64,000 bases of DNA, from the NCBI RefSeq assembly GCF_933775445.1, contig NW_026089428.1:620001-684000 (forward strand), written 5' to 3'. This document shows positions 12,971 through 26,150 of the stretch, piece after piece (position 1 is the first letter of the stretch; every line of letters begins with the position of its first letter). The position numbers and the translations under genes are program-made. This stretch comes from Argentina anserina. Taxonomy: Eukaryota > Streptophyta > Magnoliopsida > Rosales > Rosaceae. The notes under the pieces are model-generated. The model saw only the letters and a program-made list of their open reading frames with translations. It had not been told where the DNA came from and searched no databases.

Positions 12971-13079
12971 TAAGGCTTCTGATGCGAGTTTCTATTGTAT
13001 TTGAGAGTTTTGCAATCGTTTGCGTATCTTTACTATTCCAATTGTGTATCTTTTCATTTCTCGTTTGAGTATCTTTCTG
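12971..13079 (+). repeat. 109-bp monomer (39-bp deletion plus one 41-bp unit)
   Basis: This is the shortest monomer seen: the 150-bp form less one 41-bp unit. Equivalent copies start at 19602, 25662, 29465 and 58453. The first four sit in the same neighbourhood, after a monomer with ACATGGTTTGCG and TGTATATTTTC and before one with TAAGACTTCTG, so they descend from one event copied in larger blocks. Confidence 0.9.
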
Positions 13080-13309
13080 TAAGACTTCTGATGCGAGTTT
13101 CTATTGAATTTGAGAGTTTTGCAAGTGTGGGAGTGTGTTTCTTTCAAACTGAGTTTCTTTACATCGTTTGCGTATCTTTACTATTCCAATTGTGTATCTT
13201 TACATCGTTTGCGTATCTTTACTATTCCAATTGTGTATCTTTACATCGTTTGCGTATCTTTACTATTCCAATTGTGTATCTTTTCATTTCTCGTTTGAGT
13301 ATCTTTCTG

Positions 13310-13647
13310 TAAGGCTTCTGATGCGAGTTTCTATTGTATTTTAGAGTTTTGCAAGTGTGGGAGTGTGTTTCTTTCAAACTGAGTATCTTTACATCGTTTG
13401 CGTATCTTTACTATTCCAATTGTGTATCTTTTCATTTCTCGTTTGAGTATCTTTCTGTAAGGCTTTCTGATGCGAGTTTTTATTGAATTTGAGAGTTTTG
13501 CAAGTGTGGGAGTGTGTTTCTTTCAAACTGAGTATCTTTACATCGTTTGCGTATCTTTACTATTCCAATTGTGTATCTTTACATCTTTTGCGTATCTTTA
13601 CTATTCCAATTGTGTATCTTTTCATTTCTCGTTTGAGTATCTTTCTG
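13310..13647 (+). repeat. Stop-bearing 148-bp monomer plus 190-bp monomer, copy 1
   Basis: A 148-bp monomer reads GTATTTTAGAG where others read GTATTTGAGAG, giving TAG at 13342-13344 in the otherwise open + frame. It is followed by a 190-bp monomer opening TAAGGCTTTCTGATGCG (one extra T) and then GTTTTTATTGAATTTG. The same pair recurs at five other sites. Confidence 0.88.
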
Positions 13648-14703
13648 TAAGGCTTCTGATGCGAGTTTCTATTGTATTTGAGAGTTTTGCAATCGTTTGC
13701 GTATCTTTACTATTCCAATTGTATATCTTTACATCGTTTGCGTATCTTTACTATTCCAATTGTGTATCTTTTCATTTCTCGTTTGACTATCTTTCTGTAA
13801 GGCTTCTGATGCGAGTTTCTATTGTATTTGAGAGTTTTCCAAGTGTGGGAGTGTGTTTCTTTCAAACTGAGTATCTTTACATCGTTTGCGTATCTTTACT
13901 ATTCCAATTGGGTATCTTTACATGGTTTGCGTATCTTTACTATTCCAATTGTGTATCTTTTCATTTCTCGTTTGAGTATCTTTCTGTAAGGCTTCTGATG
14001 CGAGTTTCTATTGAATTTGAGAGTTTTGCAAGTGTGGGAGTGTGTTTCTTTCAAACTGAGTATCTTTACATCGTTTGCGTATCTTTACTATTCCAATTGT
14101 GTATCTTTACATCGTTTGCGTATCTTTACTATTCCAATTGTGTATCTTTTCATTTCTCGTTTGAGTATCTTTCTGTAAGGCTTCTGATGCGAGTTTCTAT
14201 TGTATTTGAGAGTTTTGCAATCGTTTGCGTATCTTTACTATTCCAATTGTATATCTTTACATCGTTTGCGTATCTTTACTATTCCAATTGTGTATCTTTT
14301 CATTTCTCGTTTGACTATCTTTCTGTAAGGCTTCTGATGCGAGTTTCTATTGTATTTGAGAGTTTTCCAAGTGTGGGAGTGTGTTTCTTTCAAACTGAGT
14401 ATCTTTACATCGTTTGCGTATCTTTACTATTCCAATTGGGTATCTTTACATGGTTTGCGTATCTTTACTATTCCAATTGTGTATATTTTCATTTCTCGTT
14501 TGAGTATCTTTCTGTAAGGCTTCTGATGCGAGTTTCTATTGAATTTGAGAGTTTTGCAAGTGTGGGAGTGTGTTTCTTTCAAACTGAGTATCTTTACATC
14601 GTTTGCGTATCTTTACTATTCCAATTGTGTATCTTTACATCGTTTGCGTATCTTTACTATTCCAATTGTGTATCTTTTCATTTCTCGTTTGAGTATCTTT
14701 CTG
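13648..14703 (+). repeat. 528-bp tandem duplication (13648-14175 and 14176-14703)
   Basis: Three monomers of 150, 189 and 189 bp are directly repeated as the same three. Both copies share GTTTGACTATC, AATTGTATATC and CCAATTGGGTATC, three rare variants. The one difference noticed is TGTATCTTTTC near 13958 against TGTATATTTTC near 14486. The related region at 20279-20806 has only one copy, so this duplication post-dates the 6,631-bp block copying or was lost there. Confidence 0.88.
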
Positions 14704-16433
14704 TAAGGCTTCTGATGCGAGTTTCTATTGTATTTGAGAGTTTTGCAATCGTTTGCGTATCTTTACTATTCCAATTGTGTATCTTTACATCGTTTGCGTA
14801 TCTTTACTATTCCAATTGTGTATCTTTTCATTTCTCGTTTGAGTATCTTTCTGTAAGGCTTCTGATGCGAGTTTCTATTGAATTTGAGAGTTTTGCAAGT
14901 GTGGGAGTGTGTTTCTTTCAAACTGAGTATCTTTACATCGTTTGCGTATCTTTACTATTCCAATTGTGTATCTTTACATTTCTCGTTTGAGTATCTTTCA
15001 GTAAGGCTTCTGATGCGAGTTTCTATTGAATTTGAGAGTTTTGCAAGTGTGGGAGTGTGTTTCATTCAAACTGAGTATCTTTACATCGTTTGCGTATCTT
15101 TACTATTCCTATTGTGTATCTTTACATCGTTTGCGTCTCTTTACTATTCCAATTGTGTATCTTTTCATTTCTCGTTTGAGTATCTTTCTGTAAGGCTTCT
15201 GATGCGAGTTTCTATTGAATTTGAGAGTTTTCCAAGTGTGGGAGTGTGTTTCTTTCAAACTGAGTATCTTTACATCGTTTGCGTATCTTTACTATTCCAA
15301 TTGTGTATCTTTACATCGTTTGCGTATCTTTACTATTCCAATTGTGTATCTTTTCATTTCTCGTTTGAGTATCTTTCTGTAAGGCTTCTGATGCGAGTTT
15401 CTATTGTATTTGAGAGTTTTCCAAGTGTGGGAGTGTGTTTCTTTCAAACTGAGTATCTTTACATCGTTTGCGTATCTTTACTATTCCAATTGTGTATCTT
15501 TACATCGTTTGCGTATCTTTACTATTCCAATTGTGTATCTTTTCATTTCTCGTTTGAGTATCTTTCTGTAAGGCTTCTGATGCGAGTTTCTATTGTATTT
15601 GAGAGTTTTGCAATCGTTTGCGTATCTTTACTATTCCAATTGTGTATCTTTACATCGTTTGCGTATCTTTACTATTCCAATTGTGTATCTTTTCATTTCT
15701 CGTTTGAGTATCTTTCTGTAAGGCTTCTGATGCGAGTTTCTATTGAATTTGAGAGTTTTGCAAGTGTGGGAGTGTGTTTCTTTCAAACTGAGTATCTTTA
15801 CATCGTTTGCGTATCTTTACTATTCCAATTGTGTATCTTTACATTTCTCGTTTGAGTATCTTTCAGTAAGGCTTCTGATGCGAGTTTCTATTGAATTTGA
15901 GAGTTTTGCAAGTGTGGGAGTGTGTTTCATTCAAACTGAGTATCTTTACATCGTTTGCGTATCTTTACTATTCCTATTGTGTATCTTTACATCGTTTGCG
16001 TCTCTTTACTATTCCAATTGTGTATCTTTTCATTTCTCGTTTGAGTATCTTTCTGTAAGGCTTCTGATGCGAGTTTCTATTGTATTTGATAGTTTTCCAA
16101 GTGTGGGAGTGTGTTTCTTTCAAACTGAGTATCTTTACATCGTTTGCGTATCTTTACTATTCCAATTGTGTATCTTTACATCGTTTGCGTATCTTTACTA
16201 TTCCAATTGTGTATCTTTTCATTTCTCGTTTGAGTATCTTTCTGTAAGGCTTCTGATGCGAGTTTCTATTGTATTTGAGAGTTTTCCAAGTGTGGGAGTG
16301 TGTTTCTTTCAAACTGAGTATCTTTACATCGTTTGCGTATCTTTACTATTCCAATTGTGTATCTTTACATGGTTTGCGTATCTTTACTATTCCAATTGTG
16401 TATATTTTCATTTCTCGTTTGAGTATCTTTCTG
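14704..16433 (+). repeat. Segmental copy, partner at 21185-22914 (offset 6,481 bp)
   Basis: Monomer starts 14704, 14854 and 15002 correspond to 21185, 21335 and 21483, and the match continues to the ACATGGTTTGCG monomer ending at 16433/22914. After that the left copy continues with a 189-bp monomer and the right copy with a 150-bp one. One difference seen is CTATTCCTATTG against CTATTCCAATTG near 15975/22456. Confidence 0.82.
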
Positions 16434-18517
16434 TAAGGCTTCTGATGCGAGTTTCTATTGTATTTGAGAGTTTTCCAAGTGTGGGAGTGTGTTTCTTTCA
16501 AACTGAGTATCTTTACATCGTTTGCGTATCTTTACTATTCCAATTGTGTATCTTTACATCGTTTGCATATCTTTACTATTCCAATTGTGTATCTTTTTAT
16601 TTCTCGTTTGAGTATCTTTCTGTAAGGCTTCTGATGCTAGTTTCTATTGTATTTGAGAGTTTTGCAATCGTTTGCGTATCTTTACTATTCCAATTGTGTA
16701 TCTTTACATCGTTTGCGTATCTTTACTATTCCAATTGTGTATCTTTACATTTCTCGTTTGAGTATCTTTCAGTAAGGCTTCTGATGCGAGTTTCTATTGA
16801 ATTTGAGAGTTTTGCAAGTGTGGGAGTGTGTTTCATTCAAACTGAGTATCTTTACATCGTTTGCGTATCTTTACTATTCCTATTGTGTATCTTTACATCG
16901 TTTGCGTCTCTTTACTATTCCAATTGTGTATCTTTTCATTTCTCGTTTGAGTATCTTTCTGTAAGGCTTCTGATGCGAGTTTCTATTGAATTTGAGAGTT
17001 TTCCAAGTGTGGGAGTGTGTTTCTTTCAAACTGAGTATCTTTACATCGTTTGCGTATCTTTACTATTCCAATTGTGTATCTTTACATCGTTTGCGTATCT
17101 TTACTATTCCAATTGTGTATCTTTTCATTTCTCGTTTGAGTATCTTTCTGTAAGGCTTCTGATGCGAGTTTCTATTGTATTTGAGAGTTTTCCAAGTGTG
17201 GGAGTGTGTTTCTTTCAAACTGAGTATCTTTACATCGTTTGCGTATCTTTACTATTCCAATTGTGTATCTTTACATCGTTTGCGTATCTTTACTATTCCA
17301 ATTGTGTATCTTTTCATTTCTCGTTTGAGTATCTTTCTGTAAGGCTTCTGATGCGAGTTTCTATTGTATTTGAGAGTTTTGCAATCGTTTGCGTATCTTT
17401 ACTATTCCAATTGTGTATCTTTACATCGTTTGCGTATCTTTACTATTCCAATTGTGTATCTTTTCATTTCTCGTTTGAGTATCTTTCTGTAAGGCTTCTG
17501 ATGCGAGTTTCTATTGAATTTGAGAGTTTTGCAAGTGTGGGAGTGTGTTTCTTTCAAACTGAGTATCTTTACATCGTTTGCGTATCTTTACTATTCCAAT
17601 TGTGTATCTTTACATTTCTCGTTTGAGTATCTTTCAGTAAGGCTTCTGATGCGAGTTTCTATTGAATTTGAGAGTTTTGCAAGTGTGGGAGTGTGTTTCA
17701 TTCAAACTGAGTATCTTTACATCGTTTGCGTATCTTTACTATTCCTATTGTGTATCTTTACATCGTTTGCGTCTCTTTACTATTCCAATTGTGTATCTTT
17801 TCATTTCTCGTTTGAGTATCTTTCTGTAAGGCTTCTGATGCGAGTTTCTATTGTATTTGATAGTTTTCCAAGTGTGGGAGTGTGTTTCTTTCAAACTGAG
17901 TATCTTTACATCGTTTGCGTATCTTTACTATTCCAATTGTGTATCTTTACATCGTTTGCGTATCTTTACTATTCCAATTGTGTATCTTTTCATTTCTCGT
18001 TTGAGTATCTTTCTGTAAGGCTTCTGATGCGAGTTTCTATTGTATTTGAGAGTTTTCCAAGTGTGGGAGTGTGTTTCTTTCAAACTGAGTATCTTTACAT
18101 CGTTTGCGTATCTTTACTATTCCAATTGTGTATCTTTACATGGTTTGCGTATCTTTACTATTCCAATTGTGTATATTTTCATTTCTCGTTTGAGTATCTT
18201 TCTGTAAGGCTTCTGATGCGAGTTTCTATTGTATTTGAGAGTTTTCCAAGTGTGGGAGTGTGTTTCTTTCAAACTGAGTATCTTTACATCGTTTGCGTAT
18301 CTTTACTATTCCAATTGTGTATCTTTACATCGTTTGCATATCTTTACTATTCCAATTGTGTATCTTTTTATTTCTCGTTTGAGTATCTTTCTGTAAGGCT
18401 TCTGATGCTAGTTTCTATTGTATTTGAGAGTTTTGCAATCGTTTGCGTATCTTTACTATTCCAATTGTGTATCTTTACATCGTTTGCGTATCTTTACTAT
18501 TCCAATTGTGTATCTTT
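14926..18517 (+). repeat. 1,771-bp tandem duplication
   Basis: Sequence from about 14926 matches from about 16697 at a constant 1,771-bp offset until the match breaks near 16746/18517 (TTTACATTTC against TTTTCATTTC). The two copies abut, as expected for unequal exchange between aligned subrepeats. Shared markers include TTTCATTCAAACTG (15062/16833 and 15928/17699) and GAATTTGAGAGTTTTCC. Confidence 0.85.
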
Positions 18518-20806
18518 TCATTTCTCGTTTGAGTATCTTTCTGTAAGACTTCTGATGCGAGTTTCTATTGAATTTGAGAGTTTTGCAAGTGTGAGAGTGT
18601 GTTTCTTTCAAACTGAGTATCTTTACATCGTTTGCGTATCTTTACTATTCCAATTGTGTATCTTTACATCGTTTGCGTATCTTTACTATTCCAATTGTGT
18701 ATCTTTATATCGTTTGCATATCTTTACTATTCCAATTGTGTATCTTTTTATTTCTCGTTTGAGTATCTTTCTGTAAGGCTTCTGATGCTAGTTTCTATTG
18801 TATTTGAGAGTTTTGCAATCGTTTGCGTATCTTTACTATTCCAATTGTGTATCTTTACATCGTTTGCGTATCTTTACTATTCCAATTGTGTATCTTTTCA
18901 TTTCTCGTTTGAGTATCTTTCTGTAAGGCTTCTGATGCGAGTTTCTATTGTATTTGAGAGTTTTCCAAGTGTGGGAGTGTGTTTCTTTCAAACTGAGTAT
19001 CTTTACATCGTTTGCGTATCTTTACTATTCCAATTGTGTATCTTTACATCGTTTGCATATCTTTACTATTCCAATTGTGTATCTTTTTATTTCTCGTTTG
19101 AGTATCTTTCTGTAAGGCTTCTGATGCTAGTTTCTATTGTATTTGAGAGTTTTGCAATCGTTTGCGTATCTTTACTATTCCAATTGTGTATCTTTACATC
19201 GTTTGCGTATCTTTACTATTCCAATTGTGTATCTTTTCATTTCTCGTTTGAGTATCTTTCTGTAAGGCTTCTGATGCGAGTTTCTATTGTATTTGAGAGT
19301 TTTGCAATCGTTTGCGTATCTTTACTATTCCAATTGTATATCTTTACATCGTTTGCGTATCTTTACTATTCCAATTGTGTATCTTTTCATTTCTCGTTTG
19401 AGTATCTTTCTGTAAGGCTTCTGATGCGAGTTTCTATTGTATTTGAGAGTTTTCCAAGTGTGGGAGTGTGTTTCTTTCAAACTGAGTATCTTTACATCGT
19501 TTGCGTATCTTTACTATTCCAATTGTGTATCTTTACATGGTTTGCGTATCTTTACTATTCCAATTGTGTATATTTTCATTTCTCGTTTGAGTATCTTTCT
19601 GTAAGGCTTCTGATGCGAGTTTCTATTGTATTTGAGAGTTTTGCAATCGTTTGCGTATCTTTACTATTCCAATTGTGTATCTTTTCATTTCTCGTTTGAG
19701 TATCTTTCTGTAAGACTTCTGATGCGAGTTTCTATTGAATTTGAGAGTTTTGCAAGTGTGGGAGTGTGTTTCTTTCAAACTGAGTTTCTTTACATCGTTT
19801 GCGTATCTTTACTATTCCAATTGTGTATCTTTACATCGTTTGCGTATCTTTACTATTCCAATTGTGTATCTTTACATCGTTTGCGTATCTTTACTATTCC
19901 AATTGTGTATCTTTCCATTTCTCGTTTGAGTATCTTTCTGTAAGGCTTCTGATGCGAGTTTCTATTGTATTTTAGAGTTTTGCAAGTGTGGGAGTGTGTT
20001 TCTTTCAAACTGAGTATCTTTACATCGTTTGCGTATCTTTACTATTCCAATTGTGTATCTTTTCATTTCTCGTTTGAGTATCTTTCTGTAAGGCTTTCTG
20101 ATGCGAGTTTTTATTGAATTTGAGAGTTTTGCAAGTGTGGGAGTGTGTTTCTTTCAAACTGAGTATCTTTACATCGTTTGCGTATCTTTACTATTCCAAT
20201 TGTGTATCTTTACATCGTTTGCGTATCTTTACTATTCCAATTGTGTATCTTTTCATTTCTCGTTTGAGTATCTTTCTGTAAGGCTTCTGATGCGAGTTTC
20301 TATTGTATTTGAGAGTTTTGCAATCGTTTGCGTATCTTTACTATTCCAATTGTATATCTTTACATCGTTTGCGTATCTTTACTATTCCAATTGTGTATCT
20401 TTTCATTTCTCGTTTGACTATCTTTCTGTAAGGCTTCTGATGCGAGTTTCTATTGTATTTGAGAGTTTTCCAAGTGTGGGAGTGTGTTTCTTTCAAACTG
20501 AGTATCTTTACATCGTTTGCGTATCTTTACTATTCCAATTGGGTATCTTTACATGGTTTGCGTATCTTTACTATTCCAATTGTGTATATTTTCATTTCTC
20601 GTTTGAGTATCTTTCTGTAAGGCTTCTGATGCGAGTTTCTATTGAATTTGAGAGTTTTGCAAGTGTGGGAGTGTGTTTCTTTCAAACTGAGTATCTTTAC
20701 ATCGTTTGCGTATCTTTACTATTCCAATTGTGTATCTTTACATCGTTTGCGTATCTTTACTATTCCAATTGTGTATCTTTTCATTTCTCGTTTGAGTATC
20801 TTTCTG
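18205..20806 (+). repeat. Segmental copy, partner at 11574-14175 (offset 6,631 bp)
   Basis: Downstream partner of the 11574-14175 block. Most of it recurs once more at an offset of 6,060 bp (for example the 109-bp monomer at 19602 and 25662), so this neighbourhood exists at least three times before the 3,803-bp duplication adds a fourth. Confidence 0.8.
19941..20278 (+). repeat. Stop-bearing monomer cassette, copy 2
   Basis: Partner of 13310-13647 at offset 6,631 bp, with TAG at 19973-19975. The monomer before it has a private TCTTTCCATTTC near 19913. Confidence 0.87.
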
Positions 20807-21184
20807 TAAGGCTTCTGATGCGAGTTTCTATTGTATTTGAGAGTTTTCCAAGTGTGGGAGTGTGTTTCTTTCAAACTGAGTATCTTTACATCGTTTGCGT
20901 ATCTTTACTATTCCAATTGTGTATCTTTACATCGTTTGCGTATCTTTACTATTCCAATTGTGTATCTTTTCATTTCTCGTTTGAGTATCTTTCTGTAAGG
21001 CTTCTGATGCGAGTTTCTATTGTATTTGAGAGTTTTCCAAGTGTGGGAGTGTGTTTCTTTCAAACTGAGTATCTTTACATCGTTTGCGTATCTTTACTAT
21101 TCCAATTGTGTATCTTTACATCGTTTGCGTATCTTTACTATTCCAATTGTGTATCTTTTCATTTCTCGTTTGAGTATCTTTCTG

Positions 21185-22914
21185 TAAGGCTTCTGATGCG
21201 AGTTTCTATTGTATTTGAGAGTTTTGCAATCGTTTGCGTATCTTTACTATTCCAATTGTGTATCTTTACATCGTTTGCGTATCTTTACTATTCCAATTGT
21301 GTATCTTTTCATTTCTCGTTTGAGTATCTTTCTGTAAGGCTTCTGATGCGAGTTTCTATTGAATTTGAGAGTTTTGCAAGTGTGGGAGTGTGTTTCTTTC
21401 AAACTGAGTATCTTTACATCGTTTGCGTATCTTTACTATTCCAATTGTGTATCTTTACATTTCTCGTTTGAGTATCTTTCAGTAAGGCTTCTGATGCGAG
21501 TTTCTATTGAATTTGAGAGTTTTGCAAGTGTGGGAGTGTGTTTCATTCAAACTGAGTATCTTTACATCGTTTGCGTATCTTTACTATTCCTATTGTGTAT
21601 CTTTACATCGTTTGCGTCTCTTTACTATTCCAATTGTGTATCTTTTCATTTCTCGTTTGAGTATCTTTCTGTAAGGCTTCTGATGCGAGTTTCTATTGAA
21701 TTTGAGAGTTTTCCAAGTGTGGGAGTGTGTTTCTTTCAAACTGAGTATCTTTACATCGTTTGCGTATCTTTACTATTCCAATTGTGTATCTTTACATCGT
21801 TTGCGTATCTTTACTATTCCAATTGTGTATCTTTTCATTTCTCGTTTGAGTATCTTTCTGTAAGGCTTCTGATGCGAGTTTCTATTGTATTTGAGAGTTT
21901 TCCAAGTGTGGGAGTGTGTTTCTTTCAAACTGAGTATCTTTACATCGTTTGCGTATCTTTACTATTCCAATTGTGTATCTTTACATCGTTTGCGTATCTT
22001 TACTATTCCAATTGTGTATCTTTTCATTTCTCGTTTGAGTATCTTTCTGTAAGGCTTCTGATGCGAGTTTCTATTGTATTTGAGAGTTTTGCAATCGTTT
22101 GCGTATCTTTACTATTCCAATTGTGTATCTTTACATCGTTTGCGTATCTTTACTATTCCAATTGTGTATCTTTTCATTTCTCGTTTGAGTATCTTTCTGT
22201 AAGGCTTCTGATGCGAGTTTCTATTGAATTTGAGAGTTTTGCAAGTGTGGGAGTGTGTTTCTTTCAAACTGAGTATCTTTACATCGTTTGCGTATCTTTA
22301 CTATTCCAATTGTGTATCTTTACATTTCTCGTTTGAGTATCTTTCAGTAAGGCTTCTGATGCGAGTTTCTATTGAATTTGAGAGTTTTGCAAGTGTGGGA
22401 GTGTGTTTCATTCAAACTGAGTATCTTTACATCGTTTGCGTATCTTTACTATTCCAATTGTGTATCTTTACATCGTTTGCGTCTCTTTACTATTCCAATT
22501 GTGTATCTTTTCATTTCTCGTTTGAGTATCTTTCTGTAAGGCTTCTGATGCGAGTTTCTATTGTATTTGATAGTTTTCCAAGTGTGGGAGTGTGTTTCTT
22601 TCAAACTGAGTATCTTTACATCGTTTGCGTATCTTTACTATTCCAATTGTGTATCTTTACATCGTTTGCGTATCTTTACTATTCCAATTGTGTATCTTTT
22701 CATTTCTCGTTTGAGTATCTTTCTGTAAGGCTTCTGATGCGAGTTTCTATTGTATTTGAGAGTTTTCCAAGTGTGGGAGTGTGTTTCTTTCAAACTGAGT
22801 ATCTTTACATCGTTTGCGTATCTTTACTATTCCAATTGTGTATCTTTACATGGTTTGCGTATCTTTACTATTCCAATTGTGTATATTTTCATTTCTCGTT
22901 TGAGTATCTTTCTG
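21185..22914 (+). repeat. Segmental copy, partner at 14704-16433 (offset 6,481 bp)
   Basis: Downstream partner of the 14704-16433 block. Its right end overlaps the start of the 3,803-bp tandem unit at 22348, so the older block was recut when the later tandem duplication formed. Confidence 0.8.
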
Positions 22915-25900
22915 TAAGGCTTCTGATGCGAGTTTCTATTGTATTTGAGAGTTTTGCAATCGTTTGCGTATCTTTACTATTCCAATTGTGTATCTTTACA
23001 TCGTTTGCGTATCTTTACTATTCCAATTGTGTATCTTTTCATTTCTCGTTTGAGTATCTTTCTGTAAGACTTATGATGCGAGTTTCTATTGAATTTGAGA
23101 GTTTTGCAAGTGTGGGAGTGTGTTTCTTTCAAACTGAGTATCTTTACATCGTTTGCGTATCTTTACTATTCCAATTGTGTATCTTTACATCGTTTGCGTA
23201 TCTTTACTATTCCAATTGTGTATGTTTTCATTTCTCGTTTGAGTATCTTTCTGTAAGGCTTCTGATGCGAGTTTCTATTGAATTTGAGAGTTTTGCAAGT
23301 GTGGGAGTGTGTTTCTTTCAAACACTCATCTTTACATCGTTTGCGTATCTTTATTATTCCAATTGTGTATTTTTACATCGTTTGCGTATCTTTACTATTC
23401 CAATTGTGTATCTTTTCATTTCTCGTTTGAGTATCTTTCTGTAAGGCTTTCGGATCCGAGTTTCTATTGAATTCGAGAGTTTTGCAAGTGTGGGAGTGTG
23501 TTTCTTTCAAACTGAGTATCTTTACATCGTTTGCATATCTTTACTATTCCAATTGTGTATCTTTACATCGTTTGCGTATCTTTACTATTCCAATTGTGTA
23601 TGTTTTCATTTCTCGTTTGAGTATCTTTCTGTAAGGCTTCTGATGCGAGTTTCTATTGAATTTGAAAGTTTTGCAAGTGTGGGAGTGTGTTTCTTTCAAA
23701 CTGAGTATCTTTACATCGTTTGCGTATTTTTACTATTCCAATTGTGTATCTTTTCATTTCTCGTTTGAGTATCTTTCTGTAAGGCTTCTGATGCGAGTTT
23801 CTATTGAATTTGAGAGTTTTGCAAGTGTGGGAGTGTGTTTCTTTCAAACTGAGTATCTTTACATCGTTTGCGTATCTTTACTATTCCAATTGTGTATCTT
23901 TACATTTCTCGTTTGAGTATCTTTCAGTAAGGCTTCTGATGCGAGTTTCTATTGAATTTGAGAGTTTTGCAAGTGTGGGAGTGTGTTTCTTTCAAACTGA
24001 GTATCTTTACATCGTTTGCGTATCTTTACTATTCCAATTGTGTATCTTTACATCGTTTGCGTCTCTTTACTATTCCAATTGTGTATCTTTTCATTTCTCG
24101 TTTGAGTATCTTTCTGTAAGGCTTCTGATGCGAGTTTCTATTGTATTTGATAGTTTTCCAAGTGTGGGAGTGTGTTTCTTTCAAACTGAGTATCTTTACA
24201 TCGTTTGCGTATCTTTACTATTCCAATTGTGTATCTTTTCATTTCTCGTTTGAGTATCTTTCTGTAAGGCTTCTGATGCGAGTTTCTATTGTATTTGAGA
24301 GTTTTCCAAGTGTGGGAGTGTGTTTCTTTCAAACTGAGTATCTTTACATCGTTTGCGTATCTTTACTATTCCAATTGTGTATCTTTACATCGTTTGCATA
24401 TCTTTACTATTCCAATTGTGTATCTTTTTATTTCTCGTTTGAGTATCTTTCTGTAAGGCTTCTGATGCTAGTTTCTATTGTATTTGAGAGTTTTGCAATC
24501 GTTTGCGTATCTTTACTATTCCAATTGTGTATCTTTACATCGTTTGCGTATCTTTACTATTCCAATTGTGTATCTTTTCATTTCTCGTTTGAGTATCTTT
24601 CTGTAAGACTTCTGATGCGAGTTTCTATTGAATTTGAGAGTTTTGCAAGTGTGAGAGTGTGTTTCTTTCAAACTGAGTATCTTTACATCGTTTGCGTATC
24701 TTTACTATTCCAATTGTGTATCTTTACATCGTTTGCGTATCTTTACTATTCCAATTGTGTATCTTTACATCGTTTGCATATCTTTACTATTCCAATTGTG
24801 TATCTTTTTATTTCTCGTTTGAGTATCTTTCTGTAAGGCTTCTGATGCTAGTTTCTATTGTATTTGAGAGTTTTGCAATCGTTTGCGTATCTTTACTATT
24901 CCAATTGTGTATCTTTACATCGTTTGCGTATCTTTACTATTCCAATTGTGTATCTTTTCATTTCTCGTTTGAGTATCTTTCTGTAAGGCTTCTGATGCGA
25001 GTTTCTATTGTATTTGAGAGTTTTCCAAGTGTGGGAGTGTGTTTCTTTCAAACTGAGTATCTTTACATCGTTTGCGTATCTTTACTATTCCAATTGTGTA
25101 TCTTTACATCGTTTGCATATCTTTACTATTCCAATTGTGTATCTTTTTATTTCTCGTTTGAGTATCTTTCTGTAAGGCTTCTGATGCTAGTTTCTATTGT
25201 ATTTGAGAGTTTTGCAATCGTTTGCGTATCTTTACTATTCCAATTGTGTATCTTTACATCGTTTGCGTATCTTTACTATTCCAATTGTGTATCTTTTCAT
25301 TTCTCGTTTGAGTATCTTTCTGTAAGGCTTCTGATGCGAGTTTCTATTGTATTTGAGAGTTTTGCAATCGTTTGCGTATCTTTACTATTCCAATTGTATA
25401 TCTTTACATCGTTTGCGTATCTTTACTATTCCAATTGTGTATCTTTTCATTTCTCGTTTGAGTATCTTTCTGTAAGGCTTCTGATGCGAGTTTCTATTGT
25501 ATTTGAGAGTTTTCCAAGTGTGGGAGTGTGTTTCTTTCAAACTGAGTATCTTTACATCGTTTGCGTATCTTTACTATTCCAATTGTGTATCTTTACATGG
25601 TTTGCGTATCTTTACTATTCCAATTGTGTATATTTTCATTTCTCGTTTGAGTATCTTTCTGTAAGGCTTCTGATGCGAGTTTCTATTGTATTTGAGAGTT
25701 TTGCAATCGTTTGCGTATCTTTACTATTCCAATTGTGTATCTTTTCATTTCTCGTTTGAGTATCTTTCTGTAAGACTTCTGATGCGAGTTTCTATTGAAT
25801 TTGAGAGTTTTGCAAGTGTGGGAGTGTGTTTCTTTCAAACTGAGTTTCTTTACATCGTTTGCGTATCTTTATTATTCCAATTGTGTATGTTTACATCGTT

Positions 25901-26150
25901 TGCGTATCTTTACTATTCCAATTGTGTATCTTTACATGGTTTGCGTATCTTTACTATTCCAATTGTGTATATTTTCATTTCTCGTTTGAGTATCTTTCTG
26001 TAAGGCTTCTGATGCGAGTTTCTATTGTATTTGAGAGTTTTGCAATCGTATGCGTATCTTTACTATTCCAATTGTGTATCTTTACATCGTTTGCGTATCT
26101 TTACTATTCCAATTGTGTATGTTTTCATTTCTCGTTTGAGTATCTTTCTG
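22348..26150 (+). repeat. 3,803-bp tandem unit, copy 1
   Basis: Monomer starts and rare variants in this unit recur 3,803 bp later: GGATCC at 23452 and 27255, the 109-bp monomer at 25662 and 29465, GTATTTTTACTATTCC near 23725 and 27528, and GTATGCGTATC near 26048 and 29851. A handful of substitutions separate the copies, for example 22456 (A) against 26259 (T), and TTTCTTTC against TTTCATTC near 23988/27791. Confidence 0.88.
23254..23631 (+). repeat. Marker cassette, copy 3
   Basis: Same pair of monomers as at 3853-4230. GGATCC is at 23452-23457 and GAATTC at 23469-23474. Confidence 0.9.

Larger units (their letters stand above)
11574..14175 (+). repeat. Segmental copy, partner at 18205-20806 (offset 6,631 bp)
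   Basis: Monomer starts, the 109-bp monomer (12971 and 19602), the in-frame-stop monomer (13310 and 19941) and the 190-bp monomer (13458 and 20089) all keep a 6,631-bp offset. Differences include TCTTTTAATTTC against TCTTTTTATTTC and TGTATCTTTTC against TGTATATTTTC near 13958/20589. Confidence 0.82.
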
